From: Nitzschia sp. DOCU1
Lineage: Eukaryota; Bacillariophyta; Bacillariophyceae; Bacillariales; Bacillariaceae
Direction of reading: 5' to 3'
Assembly (NCBI GenBank): GCA_951394045.1
Contig: OX595985.1
Location: forward strand, 2,108,001-2,172,000
Length of the DNA stretch: 64,000 nt
Numbering within the stretch: position 1 is the first letter of the stretch; each line of letters starts with the position of its first letter. Below are positions 9,883 to 20,859 of the stretch, piece after piece. The position numbers and the translations under genes were made by a program. The notes beneath the pieces are model-generated. The model worked only from the letters and a program-made list of their open reading frames with translations, was not told the DNA's origin and did no database searches.

Positions 9883-12660
9883 CTACTTGGTGTTAAAAGC
9901 ACCATCCGACTGTATTCGTTTGAGCAGAGGCTTGGTCCGCCCGGCCGAGGAAATCGATACGTCCCCGGGTTTCTCCACTTTGCGATTATGAAACAGCCGC
10001 AGACCAGCATGCAAGGGTTCTGGCACTCGTACGTCGTGCCCAACTTCACCCTTGCCCAAACGTCCCGATCGCTTGCCAAAACTATACACTTCGCCAGAGC
10101 GCGTCACTAGCATGGAACTATCATATCCGGCACATGCCACCACGCAATGTACGGCGTCACCACCTCGACTTCCGGTGCCAGCAGAACGAGACAAATCAAT
10201 CTTTTGCGGCATCCATTCCACGACAAAGAGATCTTCCTTGCCCGAGGTATTACTAGTAGCTGGAACAGCAGCAGGATTATCGGGATTCGAGGCAATCTTG
10301 ACAAAATCCGATGTGCCGTGGCCCAAACGATCATCCAGGTTGATGCCCCAGGAATAAGCATCGCCCTTTGCTGACAAAGCAATCACGTGGTAGGCACCAA
10401 CATTAATGGACACAATGCCGTTTTCGCCTGCGACTTCTGGAGGAAATACAATTTCCTTGACATCCATCGTATGGGTCGAACCCAACCCGTGTCCCAGCAT
10501 TCCTTCGGCACTAAACCCAAAGGACATGCACCGGCCCGAAGACATGACCACAAAGGAACTGTGAGAACCCAAGGCAACCTGTCGAGGAAAGCCTAGCGGA
10601 GAATCGGCTCGCTGTGGCCGGAAGGACAGACCTTCCAGAACAGTGGGCAATGGGAAAATGTTATTGGCATTCGATGTCCTCCTTGGGACCGAACCGCCGT
10701 CTGGATGCTCAACATGAGGATCTTTGGACACGGGTAGGCCGAGGGCACCCAGTGTGGCATTGCCCCACATGTACACCTCGATATCACCAGTGGCTCGTCG
10801 AACCAAGGCTGCCGAATGTTCTTTCGATGCTGCGATATCAAAAATGCCTTGCGGTGGCAGACTCCCCTCCTCCTTGAAATGGCTGCTAATCGTGTTGTCA
10901 AGAGCGTCGTCGTCGTCGTCCTTTTGCGGCCAAACCGTACAATGAAGGGCCACTCGGCGAGGCAAAAGAATGTCTTCGCCATCACCTTCCGAACCATCAT
11001 CTGCCAGACGTGCCCGGACTAGCCCAATCTTCATATAGTCATTGCTACCAAAACCATAAAGTTGGTGGTGCCTGACAGAATCCTCGTCATTTGCAGTATT
11101 GTGGTGGTTGTCTTTATGGTAGGCCGCTCCATGATCCGAATAGGCCACGCCAGGTTTGGTTTGTAGCCGATGCAATCGGCGGCCTTCTGTCACTACCACC
11201 ACTAACGAATGATCCACACCCGCCGCACAATTAATGGCCTTGCCTCCATTCTCCAACAGAGGTGTAATGAGAGTAGGCGTGGTAATGAAACCCCGCGTTT
11301 CATCTTTGACATTGGTCCTTACACCAATGCCCAGCTGACCATGATTGTTCAAGCCATAACTAAACAGCAAGGCTTCTTCGGATATCATGAGTACATGGGC
11401 ACCCAATGGATGAGACGAAACTTTGCTGATGCGGATTTGCGACAAGCTCGTAAGAAAGATGGGGATTCCATGATAAAATGGCTGGTGGACATCCTCCTGC
11501 AACGGAAATCCTTTGGGAGAGTGGGCCTCATCCTTCTTTTCTTCTGGATATTCTAAAATCGTAGGAAAGGTGGATACTTTGCCGTTCTTTCTTCGATTAT
11601 TCAATGCTCCAGGGGTACCAGAAGAAGAAGAAGACGGAGTCTGCTGCGGTTGTCCCAAAGACTTTTTGGGAGAAAGCATGCTATTACCATTCTCCAAGCC
11701 AGAGAGCATATCGTTCTGTCCGTTATGAATATGATCATAATCAAAGCTCGGTAAAGGTAGAATCTCTCCATCGTATGCATTAAAGTCCATGAGGGTCTCC
11801 TTTGTGGGAGGTTGATAGTAGGGGGAAGAAGCAGCCGGCGAGGGCGCTGATTCTCGAACAATCCCACGTTCTGTCGTAGGTGTTCGTGGGGCTGCTGCTG
11901 ATGTTGCAGCGTCCACCATCCCGGACGAAGGAAGCGTCGGTGAGTTTGTGAGAGCCGAAGCTAGTACCTTTCGCTTGGTTTCTGGAGTCTCTGGTGCTTT
12001 TATTAATGGTAGCTTGGTATCCACCTTTTCCCACTCGTAGAGAGATGATTCACTCGTCGCTGATTCACTGGATCGTTTCTTTTGAACCGTCAAGGAGTCA
12101 AATACCGGAGACCACGGCCCGTTCACGATAAAGTCAGTATCGCAACAGGGAATCAAGTTGGCCCAGGGATCCATCATTGCGATATCCGAAATGTAGCCTC
12201 TTCCTTCCGATCCTAGTAGATACGGTGTGGAAGATCTCCGACATCGGCACACCATGACATCTCCGGACGAGGATACCAGAACGGATTCCGTCCGTGACAT
12301 GGCCAAGGAACAACGCAAGGCCATGGGATCCCGAGGGAGCATACGTTTGGGCCGTTTCAGGGCGCCACTTGTGTTTGTGGTGCTTTTGTTGACTGCCCTG
12401 GGCGGTGGTCCACTGGCCTTATGTCGAGCAGGATTGGTGGGGGGTCTACAATGCGGAGCAGAACCAGCAGGAGCAGCTTTTGGTAGTGGTACAGGTTTTT
12501 CAAAGGCTTCGGTTCCTCGTGTAGGAGGTGCCGATTCAGCCCGTGCAATGGGAGCTGGCTTTGGGTGGCGAGGAGGAGGCGGTGGTGGGGGCGGGGGGCT
12601 GGTGGTGGAATGTGCCGCTGCTGCTGCCATGGCGGAGGATGCTGCTAAAGTGCTAGTCAT
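9883..12660 (-). CDS. RCC1-repeat (beta-propeller) protein
   Basis: This is a single exon of 925 aa. The first ~110 residues are Ala/Pro/Ser-rich with a run of nine prolines (about residue 23). From about residue 420 onward there are RCC1-type blades: 'FSYGLNNHGQLGIG', 'LYGFGSNDYMKIGL', 'VYMWGNATLGALGL', 'MSFGFSAEGMLGHG', 'YSWGINLDDRLGHG' and 'VYSFGKRSGRLGKG', each preceded by an 'AAG..HS..V' strand. RCC1 blades form a seven-bladed propeller used for Ran exchange or as a general protein-binding platform. The blades are interrupted by long polar insertions. With the extended N-terminus it is not the canonical Ran GEF; the partner is unknown. Confidence 0.82.
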   Translation of the reverse strand: MTSTLAASSAMAAAAAHSTTSPPPPPPPPPRHPKPAPIARAESAPPTRGTEAFEKPVPLPKAAPAGSAPHCRPPTNPARHKASGPPPRAVNKSTTNTSGALKRPKRMLPRDPMALRCSLAMSRTESVLVSSSGDVMVCRCRRSSTPYLLGSEGRGYISDIAMMDPWANLIPCCDTDFIVNGPWSPVFDSLTVQKKRSSESATSESSLYEWEKVDTKLPLIKAPETPETKRKVLASALTNSPTLPSSGMVDAATSAAAPRTPTTERGIVRESAPSPAASSPYYQPPTKETLMDFNAYDGEILPLPSFDYDHIHNGQNDMLSGLENGNSMLSPKKSLGQPQQTPSSSSSGTPGALNNRRKNGKVSTFPTILEYPEEKKDEAHSPKGFPLQEDVHQPFYHGIPIFLTSLSQIRISKVSSHPLGAHVLMISEEALLFSYGLNNHGQLGIGVRTNVKDETRGFITTPTLITPLLENGGKAINCAAGVDHSLVVVVTEGRRLHRLQTKPGVAYSDHGAAYHKDNHHNTANDEDSVRHHQLYGFGSNDYMKIGLVRARLADDGSEGDGEDILLPRRVALHCTVWPQKDDDDDALDNTISSHFKEEGSLPPQGIFDIAASKEHSAALVRRATGDIEVYMWGNATLGALGLPVSKDPHVEHPDGGSVPRRTSNANNIFPLPTVLEGLSFRPQRADSPLGFPRQVALGSHSSFVVMSSGRCMSFGFSAEGMLGHGLGSTHTMDVKEIVFPPEVAGENGIVSINVGAYHVIALSAKGDAYSWGINLDDRLGHGTSDFVKIASNPDNPAAVPATSNTSGKEDLFVVEWMPQKIDLSRSAGTGSRGGDAVHCVVACAGYDSSMLVTRSGEVYSFGKRSGRLGKGEVGHDVRVPEPLHAGLRLFHNRKVEKPGDVSISSAGRTKPLLKRIQSDGAFNTK

Positions 12661-13420
12661 GGTGCTTTGTGTTTATTCCAACTGGATTTCAAAGCACAGA
12701 TGGACTGTCTTTAGAGGCTTTTGTCAAGTAAAAATGAAACTGCAGGCCCAGCGAGAGAAACTCGATGCAATTCAATCAATCGGCAACTCGGCCACCTTTC
12801 TCGGGCTTCTTTCTCCTTTTTGATCCAACAGCGTAGAATAACCCCTTTGAAACAATGATGTTATTCTCTTCCCAAGCACAATGTGAATGATGGATGGTGT
12901 TAACAAGAGTGTACTAGGCAGCAGTAGTTGCTGTTGTTGCTGATGTTATTTTCTACAGTAGAGAGAGAGAAAACCAATGTTGCCCACTGATATGCACGCT
13001 TACGTAGAATACGCTGTACCTGGTAGCGTTGTTTGACCGACCGTAGGATAGAGAGAGCGACCAACGGAGAGAACGGCGGCCCATTTCCATCCGACGGTTT
13101 ATGAATGTGGCTCGACGGGCTCGGAAATCCTCAATCTTCTACGTGACTGGTCGGATCGGCAGCGATCATTCTTTGGTTCATTAAATTGTATTCAGATTTG
13201 AAGCCAAATATAGAGCCGGGCAATATGGCCGTGGCGTTGTGATGTGTGTGGATTACTTTATGAAAATGATACGTAGGGTACCTACAGACATACCACTGGT
13301 TGATCATTGGGCACAAAAAGATCCCGCCGCCGCGAGATGCGATCTTTTCGATGCATGGACTACGGTCGCTCTACCTCTCTACCTAGCTAGACTTTTTGTA
13401 TGGCTTGGGGGTAGATAATA
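12661..13420. other. Intergenic, divergent promoter region
   Basis: This 760-bp gap separates the RCC1 gene (leftward) from beta-mannosidase (rightward). It contains a short (GA)n run near 12963 and a CTAGCTAG octamer at 13383-13390, 31 bp before the mannosidase ATG. No gene was seen. Confidence 0.5.
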
Positions 13421-16400
13421 ATGGTATCGATGGTGTTGGATGTTGCACTACTTTGCGCATTGAGTATCTTTGGCGAGGCTTCAGCTGCAGGCAGCCCGAA
13501 GGACACTACTGTTCCAAAATGGCAGACGGTCGTTCCCGATACCGGAGTCGTTGTTCCATTGACGGGTCCCTCAACTGCATCCGTGTGGCAATTGCATAGT
13601 GATGACTACAAGTATAGCACTGGAGGCTTGAGACTGCCCAGCGATCTGTTGACGAATCTCATGGAGGCGGGCATCCTGGACGATCCCTACGTGGATCGAA
13701 ACTTTTTGACCCAAAGACAAGTGTGGATGGGGGATCATGCAGACGCTAAAAATACGCAAATACATGCCAACCGTACCCGAAGCTGGATTTATTCGACCTT
13801 GTTTGAACTTCCAACGAATTACGACTGGACATGGTATCTAGTGGTGGAAGGGATCAAAATGGGTGCTCATATTGCTATCAATGGTGTTCCAGTGGGTACG
13901 ACGACCAATCAGTTCTTGCGATATCAATTTCAAGTTTCCAAGCAGCATTTTGTTGCCTCGTCCGCAACATCAACAACGAAACAACACAACTTGACCATTA
14001 CATTTGATCCATCCATTACCGTGGATGGACGATTTGCTGCCTGCAGTGGCGGATGGGATTGGGCTCCCTACACAAAAAGTGACGACGCTCAGGGAAAACG
14101 ATCCTACACGTTGGGTATTGTCAAACCTATTTATCTAGTGGCGGTCCGAGATGTTGCCATTCAACATGTCGTACCCAAAGTATATTATAAGGGTCCCTAT
14201 CCTAGGGCTCCCATGACGACTCATGCCAATGGTGATTTTGAAGTGGATTTAGAAGTGCATTTGAATATTGTCAGACATGGGCATCCATTCAGGGCGAAGA
14301 ATACGTCATTGGTGGTCGAGACTATGTTTCATCGCGAGATTGTGCCTTTCACCATAACGTCGCCGCAAATCACTACTACCAACAACAACACTGATGACAG
14401 AGTCATCACCACCAAGGTGACATTTCCTGGCAAAAATATCGATCTCTGGTGGCCCAATGGGATGGGGAATCAGCGACTCTACGATATCCACGTGAAATTT
14501 CTTCATCAACCGATGATGATTATCAAACGAATCGGTAAGCAAATTGTGTGCTCGACAAATGTTTTTGGGATTGGTGCGATTCTAACTTGTCATTGGTATC
14601 TACTAGGATTTCGAACGGTGGCACTGGTGACAACCGATGAGACTGATGAGGGCAGTTTTGCTCGCACATCTCGGTCAGACAGCGAAGGGTCGGGCTCCCA
14701 TGGAATGTATTTTCGTGTCAATGGTGCCCCAGTCCTAGCTCGTGGTGCCAACTTTATTCCCATGGATCAATTAGAAGGGCGATTATTGGACGAGGCCCAT
14801 CGCATTGCTGTACGGTCGGCTGCGGATGCCAATATGAACATGATGCGAATATGGGGTGGAGGTATGGTATTGCCGGACGCGTTTTACGAGGCATGCGATG
14901 AGTATGGCATCATGTTGTATCATGACATGATGTTTGTCGACGAAGCTGGGCACCGGCCTGTTGAAACAAAGAGTGTGGAAGATGAGATACGCCATCTAGT
15001 CCGGTCTTTGGCAAGCCATCCCAGTATCGTCGTCTGGAATGGATGCAACGAATGTCAAGTCGTTATGGGGACTCCGTCGGAGATTTATGCTACTTTTGTG
15101 ATGCAAACCGTGGCTGAGGAGGATGACACCCGATGCCTATGGCCCAGTTCACCTTCGAAACACGGTTGGAAAACTGGTGTCTTCACGCTAGATAGCCGAC
15201 CCAATGGGAGGCCACTAACGACGTGGGGACCCGACGATTTCCCAAAGGATTTGGAATCGCATGGCCCCTACATGCGATCTTTCTCCAGGGATTTTCCCGG
15301 TGTAAATGGCCAGAATTTCAAATGTAAGTGCACTAGTTTTGGCCGAGAAGATGAACATTCAAGAATGCGTGTCTAACGATGCTACAAAACGCTCAGTTCC
15401 CTACAAGAATACACCTCCGTCCCTGCCGCAGGTTCCCATCGGCATAAACTTGGAAAATGTCTTTGTAAGTCTATGAATGAAATGAAATGTAATCAAAGGC
15501 TCCACAAATGTTGTCTTCTCACAAAACTTTCCAGTCCTCGGAATTCGGGGCCACCGTCATGTCCTCCGCGGAGTCCATGCAAGGAACATTGAGTCCTGGG
15601 CACTGGGGCGTTCACGGAAATGGTCCACCCGACTCTTGCAGTCACGACTATGGCAACCTCAACATTTGCAACGGAACCAATGTCATGGCAGAGAGGAACT
15701 ATCCGTGTGATACCCACATTCAAACATACTTTGGCAACGTGACCAACTTGGATGCTGTCGGCGAGGAAGCTTTGCAAGAGCAAATGTTCCATTGTCTCAT
15801 GGCACAGACTCTGTGGATGAAAGGCGAAATCGAGAGTCGAAGATCCAGCAATTTGTATGGGATATTGATATGGCAAATGAATGAGAATTGGCCGACAGGT
15901 GGGTGGGGTTGCATCGAGTACGGCCCGGCCGACAAGAATAACACACAAGTTGTGGGAGGCAGGTGGAAGCCGTTGATGCATCTGCTCGAATCTGTACTCT
16001 TTCGCGATGTCATTGCAGCGTGTGGGACCGACAACCAGTGTTACGTTCGAAATGATGGCATGGAAACTGTGAGCGCCCACGTTGTCTTTGAAGCCTGGGA
16101 TCTGGGACAATTACAACCAATCAGTACATGGAGCTTCTCCATCATACTGGCAGCGGATGCAATCTGTAAGAGAAAATGCCGCTAAATACGAGTCATCCAG
16201 ACACTTTTGATTTTCTAACATTCTCTGTTGCCAGACCGCGTCACTCTCCCAGATGATTTCACAGATGGAACGCATATTGTCTTGATCAATGTGATTGACA
16301 ATATTTCCACAAGTCAACTTGTGGAAAGCACATACCTTCCAAGTCTTCCCAAAGATCTACCAGGTATAGAAACCCCAATCTCAGTTCAAGTCGAGGCTAT

Positions 16401-16747
16401 ATCGATTGTAGATGACAGCACCGTAGAGATCATTGTATCGAGCTGTGACCTGGCTTTGTTTGTCGTCTTGACCACTCGAGCACAGGGGCGCTTCTCCGAA
16501 AATGCGTTTGTGCTACGCCCCAACCAACCCAAGGTAAGTCTCATTGTACCCGGAGCATTTTACAGCAGCGAAGCAGTTTGTCATCTAACAATATCTCTCG
16601 CAGCGTGTGCTATTTTCTCCAATGACGACCCATGAGCAGGTGGATGTGGAATTGTTGAGGAAGACGCTTCGTCTCGAACATTTGGGGCTCTATCTCGGCG
16701 TCGACGCGACGAACGAGAATTCCAATATTGCAAGCGCAGTCTACTAG
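13421..16747 (+). CDS. Beta-mannosidase, glycoside hydrolase family 2
   Basis: Six exons are inferred: 13421-14534, 14607-15323, 15397-15464, 15535-16165, 16235-16533 and 16604-16747 (990 aa). All introns are 69-73 bp with GTAAG donors. A signal peptide (~23 residues) starts the protein, pointing to a secretory, vacuolar or extracellular enzyme. GH2 landmarks are an N-terminal jelly-roll, 'WWPNGMG', 'KRIGFRTV' re-formed across intron 1, 'RIWGGG', 'WNGCNE' (acid/base Glu) and 'SSEFG' (nucleophile Glu) at the exon 3/4 junction. The family hydrolyses terminal beta-mannosides from N-glycans or mannans. Intron 1 is 72 nt without stops, so its retention would stay in frame. The stop codon overlaps that of PIG-P. 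Confidence 0.88.
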
Positions 16748-17420
16748 TCAACCTTTTCCGCCGACCTGTTCCCTTGATACCAGACGAGAGAGGCGGGATC
16801 TAAGTCGCATATCTCGGGAAGGGTTGCCCTGCAGATGAAAAGATGCAATGAATGGATTGAGCAGCATAAGAATTGGGCAGACTTTGCCCACCGTAACAAT
16901 CGGTACGAAAAGACTTACTCGGCAGGTACTGATTGGGCCAACAAATTTGTCCGCGACGACGTCGGCTTTCGTGTATAATCGTCTTGAAGAATATCCATCG
17001 AATCCAGTTTCGGAACGGTTGTCGAATTGAATGCCGCGTACAAAATGGGAGCAGCTAAAAAGAAAAGTAATGCCGACACGGGCATGTACACCGACCATTC
17101 CCTAGGTGGATAATAGGTAACGTTCCTTGGAAATAAAAAATAATTGTGAGTACCACGTTAGCTTTGGCATCCTGCCAGAGTACAATCCCACCTGTCATCT
17201 ACATACCATGATGCCAATTTATCATCATCCAAAACAACCCACAAAAGGTAGACTAAACCAAGAGGGAAAATGAACAAATGGCAGACAAAACTACATTTCT
17301 TGGGTAATTGGTGAGAGGTTGCTCTTGGCAGCACACTTGATGCCGACCATCCGCATCGACACGTACCTCCATGGACGAGACATTGTCCGTCAAGGGATGC
17401 TTCGCTTCTTCTCTAGCCAT
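16744..17420 (-). CDS. PIGP: PIG-P, subunit of GPI-GlcNAc transferase
   Basis: This four-exon gene was assembled by eye: 17420-17367, 17298-17207, 17125-16919 and 16828-16744 (145 aa), all with GT-AG introns. The protein has one hydrophobic hairpin half ('VCHLFIFPLGLVYLLWVVL'), then 'NVTYYPPREWSVYMPV' and a second membrane segment, and ends with 'TLPEICDLDPASLVWY'. This is the PIG-P layout: two TM segments, the conserved Y.P...W.V..P motif and a C-terminal PEI-D-L motif. In other eukaryotes PIG-P belongs to the ER complex that makes GlcNAc-phosphatidylinositol, the first step of GPI-anchor synthesis. Length matches the family (about 130-160 aa). Confidence 0.82.
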
Positions 17421-17761
17421 GGTCAAAAGGCTGCGGCTAGTAGCAGCACCGAAAGAAAAGGATAAAAGGAGAGTCGAGACTAACTACACAGCACAGCACG
17501 ACAACATACATCAAGGAGATCGAAGTGCAATGGAAATGGGCAATGCCAAAAAATGGCGGGAAATCATTTGCCGTTTGCGGTCCGTTGGATCCACGATTTT
17601 GGGGACTTTTAAAGTTCCCGCCGTACGACCCTACTATGATACGTTTTGCGAACGGCACCGGGAGCAAGCGCCATCGACGACCATGGCGAGATCAAGAGCA
17701 GCAGTGAAGTGCCTTTGGCTCACATATTGTTGCAAGAAGTCAATCGTTCAAAGAAAGCTAC
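17421..17761. promoter_or_regulatory. Divergent promoter of PIG-P and NAA30 with two E2F-like sites
   Basis: These 341 bp separate two head-to-head start codons. GGCGGGAAA (17555-17563, reverse complement TTTCCCGCC) and TTCCCGCC (17615-17622) lie about 60 bp apart in opposite orientation and match the E2F/DP core. A plus-strand frame crossing the region ends in a stop at 17705-17707, supporting the NAA30 start at 17762. Activity is inferred from consensus only. Confidence 0.4.
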
Positions 17762-18360
17762 ATGATGGTCAGCAACGACAATATCGAGTTCAAGGACTAC
17801 GAAGACGAGTCACAGCTGGAGCATGTGATGAAACTCGTCACCAAAGACTTGTCGGAACCGTATTCGAGTAAGTTCGCGATCATTTCAGCGTGGCGGAGTG
17901 CCAGCAATATCCAAGAATGCAACTCATCATCTCTGGTACGTTATTAGTTTTCACGTATCGTTACTTTCTTCATCGGTTTCCAGAACTATGTATAATAGCA
18001 GTCCCCAAAGGCGGAGACGAACCAATCGGGTGTGTGGTGGGAAAGATCGACCAAGAGGAAATGATGGTCATGGGGGAACCAACGCAGGTTCAGACCGGCT
18101 ACATCGGCATGTTGGCAGTCCAATCATCGTATCGGAGACAGGGAATCGGAAAAGCACTGGTTCGGCAAGTACTACAGCGGATGAAATCCATGGGGTGCAA
18201 ATCGGCCACCCTCGAGACGGAAGTTTCCAATGTCACTGCCCAACGGTTATATCAGGCTTCGTTTGGATTTGTTAGGGAAGAACTGCTAGTGCGGTACTAT
18301 CTGAACTTTAATGATGCCTACCGATTGCGTCTATGGTTTGACGAGGAGAGAGAATCATGA
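17762..18360 (+). CDS. NAA30: N-alpha-acetyltransferase 30 (NatC catalytic subunit)
   Basis: Exons are 17762-17867 and 17948-18360, with an intron of 80 bp (phase 1), giving 172 aa. The splice creates 'SEPYSIFTYRYFL', the hallmark of NAA30/Mak3. The GNAT fold follows: 'GCVVGKID', 'GYIGMLAVQ', the acetyl-CoA loop 'RRQGIGKALV', 'LETEVSN..A..LY...GF' and a C-terminal 'YYLNFNDAYRLRLW'. NatC acetylates nascent N-termini starting with Met followed by a hydrophobic residue, on the ribosome. The length suits the catalytic core without the long N-terminal extension of animal proteins. It converges with the LRR gene 90 bp away. Confidence 0.88.
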
Positions 18361-18450
18361 CAGTAGTTGTTATGAAGTCTTGTTTAAGCTGGCCAGCACG
18401 CCACTGGATCTTTCCTCAATAGCATAAGTGGCGACTAGAGTAATTCTTTG

Positions 18451-19704
18451 CTAGTTACACAGTATTTGTCCCTGCAGAAGATGAAAAAGAGCATTTGCTC
18501 GTCTAGCAGCAAGTTCTTCCGATCGTCGAAATAGCGGGTAGCTTCGGGTATAATCAATCGTTCCGGCGCGATGCAAAACTAGTGGCCAAAGGGATACTGG
18601 TGCATCCAAGTCCAGAAAGAGCCTTCGTCCCGCTCGATTCCAGTCCAGCAATTGATCAATGGCAGACTTTTGCTCAACGACGGCAGGCAAATCTATTCGC
18701 TCAATGGTTCGATTCTCTTGGAGCGCAGCCACGAGTGCCTGACAACCACGACCCGAGTTGAGCGAGTTTCCGAGCAAGCTCAAATATTTCAGGCCTCGGA
18801 CTCTACCAAGATAATTGGCAAGATTGGCCAGATCATCTTCGCCTAGTCCGCAATGGCCGAGACTTAGAGATTCAATGGCATCGTTCCGTTCCAGGATTTC
18901 TCCTAGTTGTTGCATATCGCAGTATTGGCTTGAAGTGGATATTGTCAGCTGGTACTTGCATCGTCTTCCATTAAAGGTAGTCGGAAGCTGTCGTAGGTTC
19001 GTCCAGTCACCGCGGACGGACAATTTGATGGTTGACAGCCTACCATGATGGCATTTAGAGATGGCATCCAGTACCGACAGCGCCGACTGATCAATCCCAT
19101 CCATGCATGCAATGGATATGCTTTCCAAGGTTTCATGGCCTAGAATTGACCGAAAGACATCCGCCGGCTCCATACCTCGGACTCGCGCAATACCAAAGTG
19201 TTTCAAGGTTCGATTTTGTCGGAACGAATCGAGAATAATCTCTCCCCACTCAAGATCCGAAGGCCGGGCAGTGATGGAACTCCAATACAAGCTTTCCAGT
19301 GATGTTGTTTTCGACAATCCTTGATGTAATGCTTTTGCAAATGTATCTGTCACGCACATGGCTTGAAATACAAGACACTTGAGTGACGAACAGGTGGCGA
19401 CACCCTCGCCTATGATCTGCGCCGTCTTGGCCTTGATTTGCAGGCAGTCCAGTTTGAGGCACTCCACATGAACGCAGTCAAAAATCACCTTGAGCGCATC
19501 CTCCACTCTACCACGACAATTCATGATACCAATCCTTGCAAACTTGCGACCCTTCAACGCAAGTTCCATGCGCTGAATGTTCGCATCCGTAAAGTACACG
19601 TCCGAGAAATTGAGGCAGCTGATACATTTGTCACGGTTGGCGTCGTTGAGATCCGCCAGGACCTTGTCACCGGATATCCACATGTATTCACCCCCTTGCA
19701 TCAT
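18451..19704 (-). CDS. Leucine-rich-repeat protein (RNI-like)
   Basis: This is a single exon of 417 aa. It contains irregular LRR units of 25-30 residues, for example 'LKCLVFQAMCVTDTFAKAL', 'LESLYWSSI', 'IESLSLGHCGLGEDDLANL' and 'LKYLSLLGNSLNSGRGCQAL', resembling ribonuclease-inhibitor/NLR-type repeats. The C-terminal ~70 residues ('WNRAGRRLFLD...LWPLVLHRAG') form a different block: N/D-x-AGR..., W-P..L.RA. Such a block often follows LRRs in stramenopile proteins and is also recalled in the decayed LRR gene at 30 kb ('QSAWPFRLEK'). There is no signal peptide. A protein-binding role is inferred; the partner is unknown. Confidence 0.72.
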   Translation of the reverse strand: MMQGGEYMWISGDKVLADLNDANRDKCISCLNFSDVYFTDANIQRMELALKGRKFARIGIMNCRGRVEDALKVIFDCVHVECLKLDCLQIKAKTAQIIGEGVATCSSLKCLVFQAMCVTDTFAKALHQGLSKTTSLESLYWSSITARPSDLEWGEIILDSFRQNRTLKHFGIARVRGMEPADVFRSILGHETLESISIACMDGIDQSALSVLDAISKCHHGRLSTIKLSVRGDWTNLRQLPTTFNGRRCKYQLTISTSSQYCDMQQLGEILERNDAIESLSLGHCGLGEDDLANLANYLGRVRGLKYLSLLGNSLNSGRGCQALVAALQENRTIERIDLPAVVEQKSAIDQLLDWNRAGRRLFLDLDAPVSLWPLVLHRAGTIDYTRSYPLFRRSEELAARRANALFHLLQGQILCN

Positions 19705-20153
19705 GAGTGAAAACTACCATGCAAGAAGCAGTCTAGCAATGGAAACGTGGGCAATCCGAAGAACGTTTGTTGTTGGAGGGAAGATTTTCTTGCATCATGG
19801 CGGTGGGCAGTTGCGGCCGGACCGAATTTTTGTCGATCGTGACATCACATTCGGCGATACACGCGAGCAAAGGAAGCGCCCAAAGGAAACTGGCGATCGT
19901 CTTGAGTCGAGTCCCGAATATGCAGTCCAATGGTTCGGCAAACCGTCTGTCCTTCCCACCCGCATGGGATTTCCGCCCCACCACCGCCGACCGCGGCGCG
20001 CCGAGATGCGAAAAGAAAACATCGCAGGTTTGACAATGGCATTTCAATCGACCCAAAGGAAGCAGCTTTACTTCGTATCATAGAAGCAGTTGCACGTTCG
20101 GATAAGCAAAATCACATTGTAGAGAACTGAAAAGTTTCGGAATCGACGAAAAA
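19705..20153. other. Divergent promoter region, LRR gene and SPT4
   Basis: This 449-bp region lies between two head-to-head starts. Several overlapping open frames are GC-rich chance frames without family features. No regulatory motif was identified with confidence. Confidence 0.5.
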
Positions 20154-20664
20154 ATGAGTTACAGAGAGCGAGACGAGCAAGACGCTGGGGAAGAAGAGGA
20201 AGAAGAGCTCCCTCAACAAGTGGCCGACCTTGCACAAGCTAGTGTGCCTACCTCACTTCGGGGCATTCGGGCTTGTAAGAGATGTGGCATTCTCAAGACC
20301 ATGGATCAGTTTGTAAATGAGGGGTGTGAAAATTGTCCTTTCTTGGATATGGTAGGTGATCCGCAGAGTGTATTTTCATTGTGGCCGTCGTATTCCCTTT
20401 GACCTCAAAGATGCCAATCTTTGCCCCATCCCACAGGCGGACAACCCAGAGCGAGCTGGAACTTGTACAACGGCGTTCTTTGAAGGACAGGCTGCGATTA
20501 TGGACCCAAGGGAAAGCTGGGCTGCCAAATGGATTCGTACCGACAATTATCTTCCTGGTGTCTATGCGATTGCGGTGACTGGACAGTTTGATAAGATGAT
20601 TGAAGAAGATTTGGAATCACGTGGAATCCGATGGAGATGCCGGCCTGCTCCTGCATCGTCGTAA
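20154..20664 (+). CDS. SPT4: Transcription elongation factor SPT4
   Basis: Exons are 20154-20351 and 20437-20664 (intron 85 bp, phase 0), giving 141 aa. After an acidic N-terminal stretch (~25 residues) the protein matches SPT4: 'LRGIRACKRCGILKTMDQF' and 'GCENCPFLDM' supply the four zinc-binding Cys (C-x2-C and C-x2-C), followed after the splice by 'FFEGQAAIMDPRESWAAKW' and 'YLPGVYAIAVTG'. Spt4 pairs with Spt5 (DSIF) and keeps RNA polymerase II processive in the nucleus. The acidic extension is unusual but poorly conserved in the family. The intron was set by the junction of zinc finger and core domain. Confidence 0.92.
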
Positions 20665-20859
20665 CTTGTGTCGACAGCTAGTAGGAGTATGAATCTATGG
20701 CTGGTAGCGAAAGGTCCATGGGGAGAAGCGTTGAACTGTCTTTCGGCCCGCTTCTAGTCCTACAAGAGATATCAATCCAATAAGCCATTTTAAACACTAC
20801 AAACAATCTCATTATATCTAGAATACATGGTCTTTCAATGCAAACATCTTTCCTTCCAG

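Noticed and set aside
12227..12823. 198-codon plus-strand frame with poly-Gly
   Set aside because: It is antisense to the proline-rich N-terminus of the RCC1 gene; the Gly run is the complement of the Pro codons.
19577..20083. 168-codon plus-strand frame
   Set aside because: Half lies antisense to the LRR gene and the rest is promoter-like sequence without domain features.
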